NCBI GenBank assembly: GCA_016741915.1 | Contig: JACVCS010000004.1 | Coordinates: 1 to 64,000, forward strand | Direction of reading: 5' to 3' | Source of the DNA: Phycisphaerales bacterium | GTDB taxonomy: Bacteria; Planctomycetota; Phycisphaerae; Phycisphaerales; UBA1924 | Length of the DNA stretch: 64,000 nucleotides | Part shown: positions 52,995 to 61,414 of the stretch, piece after piece | Numbering within the stretch: position 1 is the stretch's first letter | How the letters are laid out: each line of letters starts with the position of its first letter | Position numbers and translations under genes: made by a program | The notes under the pieces: model-generated | Databases searched by the model: none | The model's input: the letters and a program-made list of their open reading frames with translations, nothing else | Told to the model about the DNA's origin: nothing

Positions 52995-53676
52995 GGTGAA
53001 TCGCCGCGTGAGGCCGGGATCGGGGCAAAGGGACAGGGGAGGGGGGGAGCGGGGGCTCGCGATCGGTCACTCGTCGGGGTTCGTATCGGGATACCACCGT
53101 TCGGCCTTGATTCCGGCACCCCTGCACGTGGGGGCTGGGTTCGTTCTCAATCCACGCCGGGGCATCCACGACGAGGTGCTTACGAACAAAATACCGAACA
53201 CATTGTCAAGAAATGATGAACGGAAAGCGATAGCGCACCCTGAGGGCCTTTTGTCAGCAACAATTTCCCTGCAAGAACGAATATGTGGTTGCGATGCGGG
53301 CCTCAGGTCAGGGTGAAGGGTGCGGGGGCTTGGGCGGGGTTGGGAAGGGTTGGCGGGTGTGAATCGGCGGGTGTGGCTGGTGTGTTCTTTCCGCGCGGCC
53401 TGAGCCCCGTTGCGATGGCTGTACATCGAGGGTTTTCACGGGCGCACCACCGAACGATACGGGTTTACCCGTATATCAACACAGAGCGAACGGAGAAGTT
53501 CCGACCTGTGGTCGCAACGGGCTGAAGTCTGTTTCCGATTTGTGACTCCACATTGCCCCCACTCGCGAAATCGATCGCGTCACTCGGCGAATCAATCGGT
53601 ACGCTGAAGTTCAGCACCGCGGGATCGAACACCATCCCCGATGCCGATCGACCGGGTGCGCACTGGAGGCCTTCTT
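52995..53676. other. 682-nt gene-free spacer with a five-run G-tract
   Basis: No credible gene. At 53022-53055 five plus-strand G-runs (4, 3, 4, 7, 5) with loops of 1-4 nt could form a G-quadruplex, 28 nt before the ASCH start, on its template strand. An imperfect inverted repeat joins CCTGAGGGCC (about 53241-53250) with GGGCCTCAGG (about 53298-53307). The spacer is divergent (ASCH minus, lipoprotein plus), less GC-rich near 53180-53280, and should hold two promoters; I could not fix them. Confidence 0.45.
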
Positions 53677-54138
53677 GTGGGAACACGCATGAACATCGTG
53701 CAGAGGCAGGTCCATCGGGCATCGCGCGCAGACCGGCGAACGCTTTTGGTCGCGGCGGCGTTGGGCGTGGCGTGTGCGGCGATCGTGCCGCTGGGCGGAT
53801 GCCTGGCAGGTGGGTCGTCGCGGACGGTGGAGAGCGGGACGTACGTGCATCCTTCGACGCTGCAATCGGTGAAGGTCGGGCAGAGCACGAAGGACAACGT
53901 GCTGATGATGCTGGGAGAGCCGAGCAGGAAGATCAAGACGGACAAGGGCGGGGAGATCTGGCGGTACTTCTATACGAAGACCAAGAAGAGCAACGGGTAC
54001 GTGCTGTTTGTCTTCGGCGGGTCGAACTCGGAGAGCACCACGCAGACGACGGCCGTGCGGTTCAACAGCGAGGGCGTGGTGGACGAGATCTGGCGCGACG
54101 ACAAGGGCGGGGCGGCGCTGCCTGATGTGGGTGACTGA
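53677..54138 (+). CDS. SmpA/OmlA (BamE)-like lipoprotein
   Basis: A 153-residue lipoprotein. GGAGG (53665-53669) 7 nt upstream supports GTG 53677; ATG 53689 is an alternative. Signal LLVAAALGVACAAIVPLGGC with lipobox LGGC. The mature domain has the SmpA/OmlA pattern: SVKVGQSTKDNVLMMLGEPSRK, then WRYFYTK and VRFNSEGVVDEIW. In proteobacteria BamE of this fold assists the outer-membrane barrel assembly machine; many paralogues have other envelope roles. A bidirectional terminator follows. Confidence 0.8.
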   Translation: MGTRMNIVQRQVHRASRADRRTLLVAAALGVACAAIVPLGGCLAGGSSRTVESGTYVHPSTLQSVKVGQSTKDNVLMMLGEPSRKIKTDKGGEIWRYFYTKTKKSNGYVLFVFGGSNSESTTQTTAVRFNSEGVVDEIWRDDKGGAALPDVGD

Positions 54139-54193
54139 ATCGGGTGCACGCGTTTGTCAACGTGAACGCGAACCTGAACGAGAATGAAAACAG

Positions 54194-54225
54194 AAAGGCC
54201 CGGGCCGGTTGGCTCGGGCTTTTTT
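54194..54225. terminator. Intrinsic terminator, probably bidirectional
   Basis: A 9-bp stem GCCCGGGCC / GGCTCGGGC (one G-T pair), 4-nt loop, then six Ts (54220-54225). On the minus side A-rich sequence gives a weaker U-tract. It separates convergent genes for the BamE-like lipoprotein and the five-gene LpoB-type cluster. Confidence 0.8.
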
Positions 54226-54291
54226 GATGTGTGCCGCGTGAGAGAGGTGTTGGAACTTGACCGCCACGCTCCGCTTGGCGGTACCCCGAAC

Positions 54292-56244
54292 TCAGCGACG
54301 GATGATCCGGTAGCGGAGTTCCTGAGGCGAAGAACGCAGCAGTTCCAGTCGGTAGGGCAGCGCGGGGCTCAGGCGGGCGAGTTCACTCACCGCTTCCTCC
54401 AGCGTGCAGGTGTACTGCAGCGTCGTGCTGGCGCTGGTTTCCTTGCTGGAGAGGTCGATCGTCGGCTCGCCCTGCAGGGTCAGGCCCAGCGCGGGGTTCG
54501 AAGCCGAGAGGGCGCTGCGGAGGGCGGCGAGGTCGGCTGGGTCGGTGATGTCCAGCAGCGCCAAACGCGCACTAGTGGGCTTGGACCATTCGGTCATCAC
54601 CTCGCAGAAGAGCTTGGCAAGGGCCTGATCCGCGAGCGGATCGAGCGATGCACCGGCCGGCAACCCCGGCGCCACCGCGGCGGCGAGGTCGGAGGCGGTT
54701 GCGAGCAATCGCCCGGAGGAATCCACCGCGCGGAAGACCCACCGCGTGCGGACGAGCCCGTCTTGCGTGGCGGAGGCGGAGCCGCGGGCGATGAGGTAGA
54801 GGTCCGCGAGGTTGCTGGCACGCAGGGCGGCTTCGACGTCCGCGGCCGTGACGACCTGGCCGGGGGCAGAGGCGGCGGAAGCGGCGGCGCGCACGCGCCC
54901 GGGGTCGGCGCTGCGCGTGAGGTTCAGCAATCGCGTGCCCAGACGGTCGTAGAGGCGGGTCTCCAGATCGAGGCTGACGCGGTCGAGTTCAGCCAGCGTG
55001 CGGAACTCTTCCCCCGAGCCGACGGGCGAGGCCGAGGGTGACGCGCCGGTCTGCACGACGACCACCGAGTCGGCGACCTTGCTCCCCGCGGCGGCGAGCT
55101 CCGCGGCGGTGTTCGGCGCGCGGTTGACCAGCACCGCCACGCGCGGCGAGCCCTTGCGCTGGTAGAGCTTGCTCAGCTCTGCACGAGCAGCAAGGCCCGC
55201 AGGGCTCGAAGGATCGGTCAGCGTAACGTCGCAGGGCTGAGCCGCGACGGGCTTGTCCGTCGGTGGGAGCATCGGTGTTGTACCGCGTGCGCGGATGCGC
55301 ATGTTCAGTGTGCCGCCTTCGCCCTTGAAGGGGATCGCCTCGAGCCCCGGCGCGAACGAGGAGAGGGCCTGTTGCACCGCTTCGCGGAAGTCGCCCGGCG
55401 AGCCCTTGAACCCGACCTCGAACTCGGCCATGCTGTCGGCGGCGCCGATGGAGACCGAGGCGTCCTGGAAGTTGTCGACACCCGTGATGGCCTTGAGCGA
55501 TCGGCGTGCAACGGGGAGCTGCTCGCTGCTGAGCCCGAAGACGCGGAGGGTGTAGTCGCGTGCGTCGGAGGCCTGGATCACCGAGCGTTCGTAGTCAGAG
55601 AAGAACGCGCGGGCGATGGTGTTCATGTTGTCGACGATGGTTTGGTCGTCAACCCCGAAGCCCTTGGGGGCCCAGTCCATCGGCGGCAGCGGCCGCATCC
55701 GCAGCCCCTGTGAGTAGTCGATGGGTTGCACGATCACGGTCTGCGGCGCCTGACCGCGCGTGCCGAGCAGTTTCACGAGGATGACCAGTTCCGCGTCGGC
55801 GGTGTTGGCGAGCAGGTCGATGCCTTCGCGCTCGTTGCGGGCGGAGAGGGCGGTGCCCAGGCGCTCCCGCGCGTCGGAGATCGCGATGGGATCAACCTCG
55901 CGGAAGCGCATCTCGGGCTGTGAGAGGACGCGCGAGAGCCCGACGCGGAAACGCTCGGCGACGCCGGCGGAATCGGGCTGGAGGAGTTCAAGCACCGACG
56001 CACGCCCCGGACGCACGGGCGAATCCCACCCGACGAGGATCAGGGTCTTCGGGCGGCCGGCGCGCTGGTAGGCCTTGGCCCACTTGGCGATGTCCTCGGG
56101 GCCGGCCATCGGGACCACCGGCGGCGGCAACGGCTCATTCTCCGCCTTCTGCGCCATCGCCAGAGGCGACGCGGTCGCGAGCGTCATGAGCGTCAGCGCA
56201 GAAGCCAGCGTGAATCGGCGAGAGTTCGTGCGGGGCGTGTTCAT
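54292..56244 (-). CDS. 650-aa secreted hypothetical protein of the LpoB-type cluster
   Basis: A 650-residue exported protein. ATG 56244 starts a clear signal peptide (RFTLASALTLMTLATASPLAMAQ); an upstream open frame lacks such logic. The mature protein seems to contain alternating alpha/beta domains: a first (about 45-190; PKTLILVGWDSPVR, AELVILVKLLGT), a beta-rich middle (DYTLRVFGLSSEQLPVARRSL, MAEFEVGFKG), and a second copy-like domain (about 380-540; SPRVAVLVNRAP, ADLYLIARGS) with VRTRWVFRAVDSSGRLLATAS, which echoes the LpoB/CsgG-type strand pattern. The C-terminus is another small alpha/beta domain. No catalytic motif. It is last in the minus-strand cluster, 113 nt after the YcfL-like gene. 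Confidence 0.7.
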   Translation of the reverse strand: MNTPRTNSRRFTLASALTLMTLATASPLAMAQKAENEPLPPPVVPMAGPEDIAKWAKAYQRAGRPKTLILVGWDSPVRPGRASVLELLQPDSAGVAERFRVGLSRVLSQPEMRFREVDPIAISDARERLGTALSARNEREGIDLLANTADAELVILVKLLGTRGQAPQTVIVQPIDYSQGLRMRPLPPMDWAPKGFGVDDQTIVDNMNTIARAFFSDYERSVIQASDARDYTLRVFGLSSEQLPVARRSLKAITGVDNFQDASVSIGAADSMAEFEVGFKGSPGDFREAVQQALSSFAPGLEAIPFKGEGGTLNMRIRARGTTPMLPPTDKPVAAQPCDVTLTDPSSPAGLAARAELSKLYQRKGSPRVAVLVNRAPNTAAELAAAGSKVADSVVVVQTGASPSASPVGSGEEFRTLAELDRVSLDLETRLYDRLGTRLLNLTRSADPGRVRAAASAASAPGQVVTAADVEAALRASNLADLYLIARGSASATQDGLVRTRWVFRAVDSSGRLLATASDLAAAVAPGLPAGASLDPLADQALAKLFCEVMTEWSKPTSARLALLDITDPADLAALRSALSASNPALGLTLQGEPTIDLSSKETSASTTLQYTCTLEEAVSELARLSPALPYRLELLRSSPQELRYRIIRR

Positions 56245-56357
56245 GGGTGACTCACTGTGAAACGGCGGGATGACTCTGCGCGGATGGAAGGAGTTTCGTT
56301 CGTCCTGCGCACGGCTCTGGAGAGCCGTGCCACCAAAGGCCGAACAACGGCAATCGC

Positions 56358-56807
56358 TCAGCGTCCACGCTGCACGTCGAGCAGCCACGCGGTGGCGGCG
56401 GAGTTCAGCGCGTTGGCCTTGAGCATCGCGTTGCGCCGAGCGGGCAGAACCTCGCGGCGCCACTCGCTCTGCCCGACCTGGCGGCCTTGCGCGTCGAACC
56501 AGCGGTACTGGTACATGATGACCTGGTCGTAATCCGCCCGGCTGCGCATCGGCACCGTCACCGACATCGGGCGGTCGGGCGTTGGCTGGTCATAGACGAT
56601 CGCGGGATAGTCCACCGCGGTGGTGTCGGCCAATGAGCCATCGACCGTCACCGCGGGGTACGTTGCTTTCGTCACCGCGTCGGGCGCGGCGCCGTACGGG
56701 GCCTTGGTCTTGTCGCAGGCAACGAGGCTCAGCGCGCTCAGCGAAAGCACGATCGCCATCGGAACGGTCAGTTGGCGGCGGCGTGCGTTGGAGCTTGTCA
56801 TCTTCAT
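56358..56807 (-). CDS. YcfL-like (DUF1425) lipoprotein
   Basis: A 149-residue lipoprotein. AAAGG 8 nt upstream supports ATG 56807. Signal TVPMAIVLSLSALSLVACD with lipobox LVAC. The mature part carries the DUF1425 pattern: RPMSVTVPMRSRADYDQVIMYQYRWFDAQGRQVG. In gammaproteobacteria ycfL lies beside lpoB (ycfM), the outer-membrane activator of PBP1b; here the LpoB-like gene is three positions upstream with a COG3014-like gene between, the same association. Confidence 0.82.
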   Translation of the reverse strand: MKMTSSNARRRQLTVPMAIVLSLSALSLVACDKTKAPYGAAPDAVTKATYPAVTVDGSLADTTAVDYPAIVYDQPTPDRPMSVTVPMRSRADYDQVIMYQYRWFDAQGRQVGQSEWRREVLPARRNAMLKANALNSAATAWLLDVQRGR

Positions 56808-56900
56808 GGGTGCGACCTTTCGGTTGGTCTGGTGGGTGTGGGAAAAAGCTTGGTAAGCGATCATCTGGGAGGTGTTCGGAACGTTCGGCATTGCCCGAGA

Positions 56901-58685
56901 TCAGTTTGATTTCGATTCGACAGGGGCGGCGGATTCGGGCGTGGGGCCTGCGCGATTGAATGCGGCAACCGTTTGGGCATATGCCGCGTGCAGTTCGCGA
57001 AGACGCGGGGACTTCGGGATGTACGCCACGTGGGGCTGTGCGAAGAGTCGCAGAGCACCGGCGGAGGCGGGAAGGGGTGAGAAGAGCCAGGTGCCGCGTT
57101 CGAAGATGTGCGCGCCGGGCTGGGCGTTGGGCCCGCCTTGGAGGATCTTGATGCCCTCGAGTTCGTAGAGCTCGCGGAGCTGCTGCACGCTGGTGATCTC
57201 ACGCAGCACGCCGGCGCGGTGGTACGAGTCGAGGACGCTGTCGGAGGGCGTGCGGACGCAGGTGCCGCCGAGGATGTAGGGGATGCTGGCGGCGGGCGGG
57301 TTGATCACCGCGTCGTGCAGATAGAACCAGCGCCCGGTGGTTGCCCAGTTTGTGCTGAGCATCGGAAGACGCAGGTAGTGCAAACGCGCGGGGCCGGGCA
57401 GCGATGGACCGGCGATCGGCGGCAGCACCAACCGGCTCTCGGGGAACCGCTCGACCTGCACCGTCAAACTCGAGCCCTCACCCGCGGGGAGGTTCAAGAG
57501 TGCGACGTAGACACGCTGCGGGAAGACCTCGACGTGGCGTGTATCGGCGTAACTCGTCGCCTTCATCAGCACGCCCGCGGCGATCGCACCCAGGCCCGCC
57601 CACTGCGCGTCGCGGTTGCGGTTGTGATTGCCGACCGCGGCGGCCGTGGCACCCGCGACGATCAACCCCGTGCCGATGGCGCTCTTGGCGCGGCGCATGG
57701 GCTCAAGGTTCGTCCACTTCGCGTCGCGGGCGAGGCGGTTGAGATCGGTGATCAGCGGAAACTCGCCGACCGACGAACCAGCAAGCACGCGGAGCTGGTC
57801 GTTGGTGCTGGGCGTTGTGGTGCGAAAGGCGGCGATGGTCGAATCGTCGCCGGTGGCGAACTTCTCCGGCGCGGTGCCGAAGTCAACGATCAGCACGGTG
57901 TTGTACGTGCCCTCGACGATGATCTGCGAAAACTCTTTCAGCGCGGGGTTGATCTGCGTGAGTTGGGCGGCGGCTTCCTTCGCCTCCTCAAGCTCGTTGA
58001 GCTGACGGGCGGCGATGGCTTTGAGTGTGTAACCGAGTTCGAAATCCGTCGGGACGGGCACGCCGCGGAGTGCGGGGTCGTTCGCCGCGGCTTCGTTCCG
58101 CTCGCTGGCGCTGGAGTTCTGCATCGAGCCTGCGCGGGGCTGCGCGACACCCGCGAACCCGCGCAGCGTGAAGAGTGAGTTGTTCACGCCCGCGCGGAGG
58201 TTGCCCCAATCGCCCGTGAGCCCGTCGAGGATGCCGACGTAGCAGTACGCCATCGCCTGCTCGAAGGGCTCGCCCTTGAAGGTGCGGGCGGAGTCTTCGG
58301 TGGTGAGGAACGCCGCGGGCGTGGTGCCTTCGTTGACGCCCGCGGTGCGGAGGGTCTGATAGATCTCGCGCGCCGGCCGCTCGCCCGCGGCGGGTGTGCC
58401 GTCGGCCAGGGCCGCCAGGAGCGCTTTCATCTGGTAGAGCGTGCGGTCGCGCTCGCCCACGGCTTGCGCTTGGTTGATCGCGGCGATGCGTGCGTCGGCG
58501 AACTCGCCGCGTGCGAAGTCGTTGATGATCGCGCGGTCGGCGCGATAAGGCGAACAGCCCGCGAGCACGCACAACGGAACCGCGCACGCCGCCGCTGCGA
58601 GAGTCAACGCACAGCGCCGACGACGCACCCGCGCCCGCGGGCAATCGGCGTGCATCGGGTTGGTGTGCTGAGACGTCATGGGCAT
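56901..58685 (-). CDS. COG3014-like lipoprotein
   Basis: A 594-residue lipoprotein. Signal CALTLAAAACAVPLCVLAGC with lipobox LAGC. An N-terminal TPR-like helical region (DFARGEFADARIAAINQAQAV, YQMKALLAALADG, AMAYCYVGILDGLTGDW) is followed by NTVLIVDFGTAPEKFA and a Gly/Ala-rich amphipathic stretch (GTGLIVAGATAAAVG ... GLGAIAAGVLMKAT), then WFYLHDAVINPP. This is the layout of the uncharacterised COG3014 group, which is found with ycfL and lpoB. ATG 58685 or 58679 may start. It is probably anchored in the outer membrane. The last ~110 residues are helical. Confidence 0.8.
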   Translation of the reverse strand: MPMTSQHTNPMHADCPRARVRRRRCALTLAAAACAVPLCVLAGCSPYRADRAIINDFARGEFADARIAAINQAQAVGERDRTLYQMKALLAALADGTPAAGERPAREIYQTLRTAGVNEGTTPAAFLTTEDSARTFKGEPFEQAMAYCYVGILDGLTGDWGNLRAGVNNSLFTLRGFAGVAQPRAGSMQNSSASERNEAAANDPALRGVPVPTDFELGYTLKAIAARQLNELEEAKEAAAQLTQINPALKEFSQIIVEGTYNTVLIVDFGTAPEKFATGDDSTIAAFRTTTPSTNDQLRVLAGSSVGEFPLITDLNRLARDAKWTNLEPMRRAKSAIGTGLIVAGATAAAVGNHNRNRDAQWAGLGAIAAGVLMKATSYADTRHVEVFPQRVYVALLNLPAGEGSSLTVQVERFPESRLVLPPIAGPSLPGPARLHYLRLPMLSTNWATTGRWFYLHDAVINPPAASIPYILGGTCVRTPSDSVLDSYHRAGVLREITSVQQLRELYELEGIKILQGGPNAQPGAHIFERGTWLFSPLPASAGALRLFAQPHVAYIPKSPRLRELHAAYAQTVAAFNRAGPTPESAAPVESKSN

Positions 58686-58703
58686 TCAGCGTATCAGCGT
58701 CGG

Positions 58704-59381
58704 TCAGTCGATCTGCAGGCCCTTGCTCGTTCTTCGGTACCGCGCCTGCCCCGACCAGGCCTGCGCGCCCGAAGCGTTGTCGACGATCGCAAAGGAAACC
58801 GTGAAGTCGTCGGTACGCCCGTCGGCGAGCTGCCCGGGCGCTGAAGACGAATCGCGCACCATCGAGAAGAACCGGGCGCTGAGCACGTGCGTGGGCTCTT
58901 GCGGGCTCGACCATTCGCGCCAGCTCGGCCCGATCACCGCGCCCAGGGCGTCGTCGCTACGTGGGGCGAAATAGACCTTCACGTTCCGCTGGCGGAGCAG
59001 TTCGAGCATGCCGTCGTCGCTGACCAGTGCCCACACCGCCGCGAGGCGATCGGTCACGCTCAAGCGGTCGCTGGAGAAGTTCTCAAGCCGATCGCAGAGC
59101 AATCGAATCTCCGGGCTCTGCGGCGTGCGTCCTTTCAAAAACTCGCTCGTCGCCAGCGATTGTCGCACCTGATCCGCCGCCGAGAGAATCGCCTGCGAGT
59201 CGGAGATGCTCGTGCGTCCGGTGAGCGAGTCGGCGGGCTCGCCGGGCTGACGGGCGGACCTGGCCGCGCAGCCGCCGAGCGATGTGAGTGCGCACGCCGA
59301 GAGCATCAGCATCGGCAGCAGTGTTGAGACGGGCTGGTCGGTCTTCGCGCTCACGGCGTTCTCCGGTTCAGCGGAGCTCAT
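58704..59381 (-). CDS. LpoB-related lipoprotein, second copy
   Basis: A 225-residue lipoprotein. ATG 59381 lies 14 nt inside the end of the preceding LpoB-like gene. Signal MLMLSACALTSLGGC with lipobox LGGC. The mature sequence follows an LpoB-like order: LRQRNVKVYFAPR, PTHVLSARFFSMVRD, FTVSFAIVDNASGAQAWSGQARYRRTSKG (quoted in parts), ending GLQID, similar to the C-terminus of LpoB-type proteins. Sequence similarity is weak, so a diverged paralogue or partner subunit is the best description. It is followed 18 nt later by the COG3014-like gene. Confidence 0.65.
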   Translation of the reverse strand: MSSAEPENAVSAKTDQPVSTLLPMLMLSACALTSLGGCAARSARQPGEPADSLTGRTSISDSQAILSAADQVRQSLATSEFLKGRTPQSPEIRLLCDRLENFSSDRLSVTDRLAAVWALVSDDGMLELLRQRNVKVYFAPRSDDALGAVIGPSWREWSSPQEPTHVLSARFFSMVRDSSSAPGQLADGRTDDFTVSFAIVDNASGAQAWSGQARYRRTSKGLQID

Positions 59382-60006
59382 CAGCGCGGAAGCCTTGCGA
59401 GAAGACTTCCTGCGCGGACTTGACGTGGGTGAGCGTGGCGCGGAAGAAGTAGTTGGAGTAGGTGGTGCCCCCGCGGGTGATCTCGCCGAAGAACCCGTCG
59501 AGGACGTAGACGTCGTTGGGGTCATAGGCGATGGCGTCGGAGGTGCGGTTTCCCGTCTCATCGGGGATGAGCCCGGGGCGCGACGAGCCGCCGCCGGAGA
59601 ACTCCGCTTTCAGACGCTCGAAGCGCTTGAGGTCCTTGATCAGCGTGGCCTGCTTGCGGAAGAAGTCGGAGTTGGTCAGTTGGTCCGCGAGATGCTCGCG
59701 GATGATGATGAAGTCGCTGGTGTCGGTCCCCTTGGTGCGGTTCTCGATCTGCCCCAACGCGACAATCACCTTTCGCGGCGAGTTCTTGATCCGCGGGTCC
59801 TGGGCGATGCGATCCGCGATCGCCTCAGCCACGCGCCCCGAGAAGTCATACAGCGAATCCACCCGCACAGCCGGCGGCGGCGGCGGGGCTTCGTACCCGC
59901 GGCTCTGACACCCCGAAAGCCCCATCGCCATCATCGGCAGCGCCGCCAAGGTCATCAGCAAGGTGGTACGGATCAGCCGGTTCTGCGTCGTTGCGCGGGT
60001 CTTCAT
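59368..60006 (-). CDS. LpoB-type penicillin-binding-protein activator
   Basis: A 212-residue lipoprotein. ATG 60006 is used. Signal TLLMTLAALPMMAMGLSGC with lipobox LSGC, then a Pro-rich linker. The mature domain has the LpoB pattern: RKVIVALGQIENRTKGTDTSDF, IREHLADQLTNSDFFRK and YVLDGFFGEITRG. LpoB reaches from the outer membrane to stimulate the bifunctional peptidoglycan synthase PBP1b in E. coli; the same role is inferred. First gene of a five-gene minus-strand cluster. Confidence 0.82.
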   Translation of the reverse strand: MKTRATTQNRLIRTTLLMTLAALPMMAMGLSGCQSRGYEAPPPPPAVRVDSLYDFSGRVAEAIADRIAQDPRIKNSPRKVIVALGQIENRTKGTDTSDFIIIREHLADQLTNSDFFRKQATLIKDLKRFERLKAEFSGGGSSRPGLIPDETGNRTSDAIAYDPNDVYVLDGFFGEITRGGTTYSNYFFRATLTHVKSAQEVFSQGFRADELR

Positions 60007-60135
60007 GGTGTTCTCGATGGTTGCGATACGTGCGATGTTCGCTCTACTCGCCCTATTCAATGCGGGGTTCGTGGTCTGGTTGCGTGCGTTCAGCAAACGC
60101 GGACAATCACCCAAAATGGTCGGTCCCCTGACCGC

Positions 60136-60753
60136 TCACCGCACCGTTGACTTCGCCTGCGCCGCCAGCATGGATTCGACCTTATCCCACGCGAGACCCG
60201 CCGCCGCCCCGGGCCCGGCCAGTTCGCTCTGATCGACGATCCAGGTCATCGTGGGGCCCGAACAATCAATGTGCACCGAGAAGAACGCCGGCCGAGGTGC
60301 CTTGCCCGCTTCATAGTCCGCCGCGTGCGTTCGAATCAAAGGCCAGATGATCCTGCGGTCCGTCTCGGGCAGGGGGAGCTTCTCGATCTCCTCCGGTCGG
60401 TGCCAATCCAGCCGCCCTTCGCGGGTGTCCTGAGGCTCCACCCATACCGAACCCAGCACCCGGTAATAGAAGATCAGCCAGTGCCCGCGACCCTCAAAGG
60501 CCTTCTCGCTGATCATCCCCGCCAGCGCCAGCCGGGACAGGGGCAGATCGATCCCCGCCTCTTCCATGATCTCACGCTTGGCGTTCTCTGTCGGCGATTC
60601 ACCCAGATGCATATCGAGCTTGCCGCCGATGGGCGAGCACAGATCAAAGTTCGGCGGCTTGACCCGGTGCAGCAGCAGCACCCGCCCCTGCTGATCACGC
60701 AGGTCGCACAGGCAGGCAATCTTGTACGGCAAGCTCGGCGCAGGATCACTCAT
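60136..60753 (-). CDS. Nudix hydrolase (variant box)
   Basis: A 205-residue protein. ATG 60753 is chosen over an upstream TTG. The Nudix helix is intact (ESPTENAKREIMEEAGI), giving the E-x7-RE-x2-EE-x-G half, but the preceding loop GGKLDMHLGE is two residues longer than the canonical G-x5-E. The rest (LCDLRDQQGRVLLLHR, GHWLIFYYRVLG) suits a dGTPase/NTP pyrophosphatase-type Nudix. It may sanitise oxidised nucleotides. The last ~50 residues (FFSVHIDCSGPTMTWIVDQSE) form a C-terminal extension. Confidence 0.85.
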   Translation of the reverse strand: MSDPAPSLPYKIACLCDLRDQQGRVLLLHRVKPPNFDLCSPIGGKLDMHLGESPTENAKREIMEEAGIDLPLSRLALAGMISEKAFEGRGHWLIFYYRVLGSVWVEPQDTREGRLDWHRPEEIEKLPLPETDRRIIWPLIRTHAADYEAGKAPRPAFFSVHIDCSGPTMTWIVDQSELAGPGAAAGLAWDKVESMLAAQAKSTVR

Positions 60754-60785
60754 GACCCGCGATGGTAGGGCCAACGCCCGACCGC

Positions 60786-61277
60786 TTACGACAACGCCCG
60801 CACGCGGAGCATCACGCCATCGACGATCGAAACCACCTTGACCTTCGACCCCGCGCGGATCAGCGTTCCCTCCGAGAGCGCGTCGTACTTCTCGCCGTTG
60901 ATCTTGATGATCCCCACCGGGCGCAGATCGCTGACGACCTCACCCTCCGCACCCAGCAGCTTTGCGTTCGCGTCCATCGCGGGCGGGGCGCGGTCCTGGT
61001 CGTCCTCATCCGCACCCAGCACCATCTTCCGGCCGATCGGCGTATAGGGCATGATCTGCAACCCCACAAACCCCAGCACGGGCCCACCGATCAACACAAG
61101 CCCCGTACCGATCAACCCAAACGTCGTGTTGTAGTTGAACAAGCAGATCACCCCCACCACCGCAACGACGATCGCTGACAGCGTCAAAACCCCCAGCGTG
61201 GGGATGAAGATATCGACAACCATGAGCAGCACGGCCGCCGCGATCAGCCCAAAGCCCCAAAACAACAGATAGTCCAT
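60786..61277 (-). CDS. NfeD-like membrane protein
   Basis: A 163-residue inner-membrane protein. AAGGA just upstream supports ATG 61277. Three transmembrane stretches (YLLFWGFGLIAAAVLLMVV, LTLSAIVVAVVGVICLF, GLIGTGLVLIGGPVLGFVG) precede a C-terminal OB-fold (LLGAEGEVVSDLRPVGIIKING, GSKVKVVSIVDGVMLRV), the layout of NfeD-C proteins. These usually pair with stomatin-like proteins or ClpP-type proteases in membrane microdomains. No such partner is adjacent. It reads divergently from the PIG-L gene and 32 nt ahead of the Nudix gene. Confidence 0.88.
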   Translation of the reverse strand: MDYLLFWGFGLIAAAVLLMVVDIFIPTLGVLTLSAIVVAVVGVICLFNYNTTFGLIGTGLVLIGGPVLGFVGLQIMPYTPIGRKMVLGADEDDQDRAPPAMDANAKLLGAEGEVVSDLRPVGIIKINGEKYDALSEGTLIRAGSKVKVVSIVDGVMLRVRALS

Positions 61278-61414
61278 CGTCATCCTTCTGGTCAAAGCCC
61301 CGCTCGGCACAATGGGTGGAACACCGACGCACGCACGAGGACAACCACCCTGATTATTCGCAGACCGACCCGCACGGGTTCGGCCCCCGATTCAACGCGA
61401 TACCCTCCCTCCCT

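Noticed and set aside
53465-53722. Small minus-strand open frame in the ASCH/lipoprotein spacer
   Set aside because: No ribosome-binding site, no hydrophobic or domain pattern, and it overlaps the well-supported lipoprotein start.
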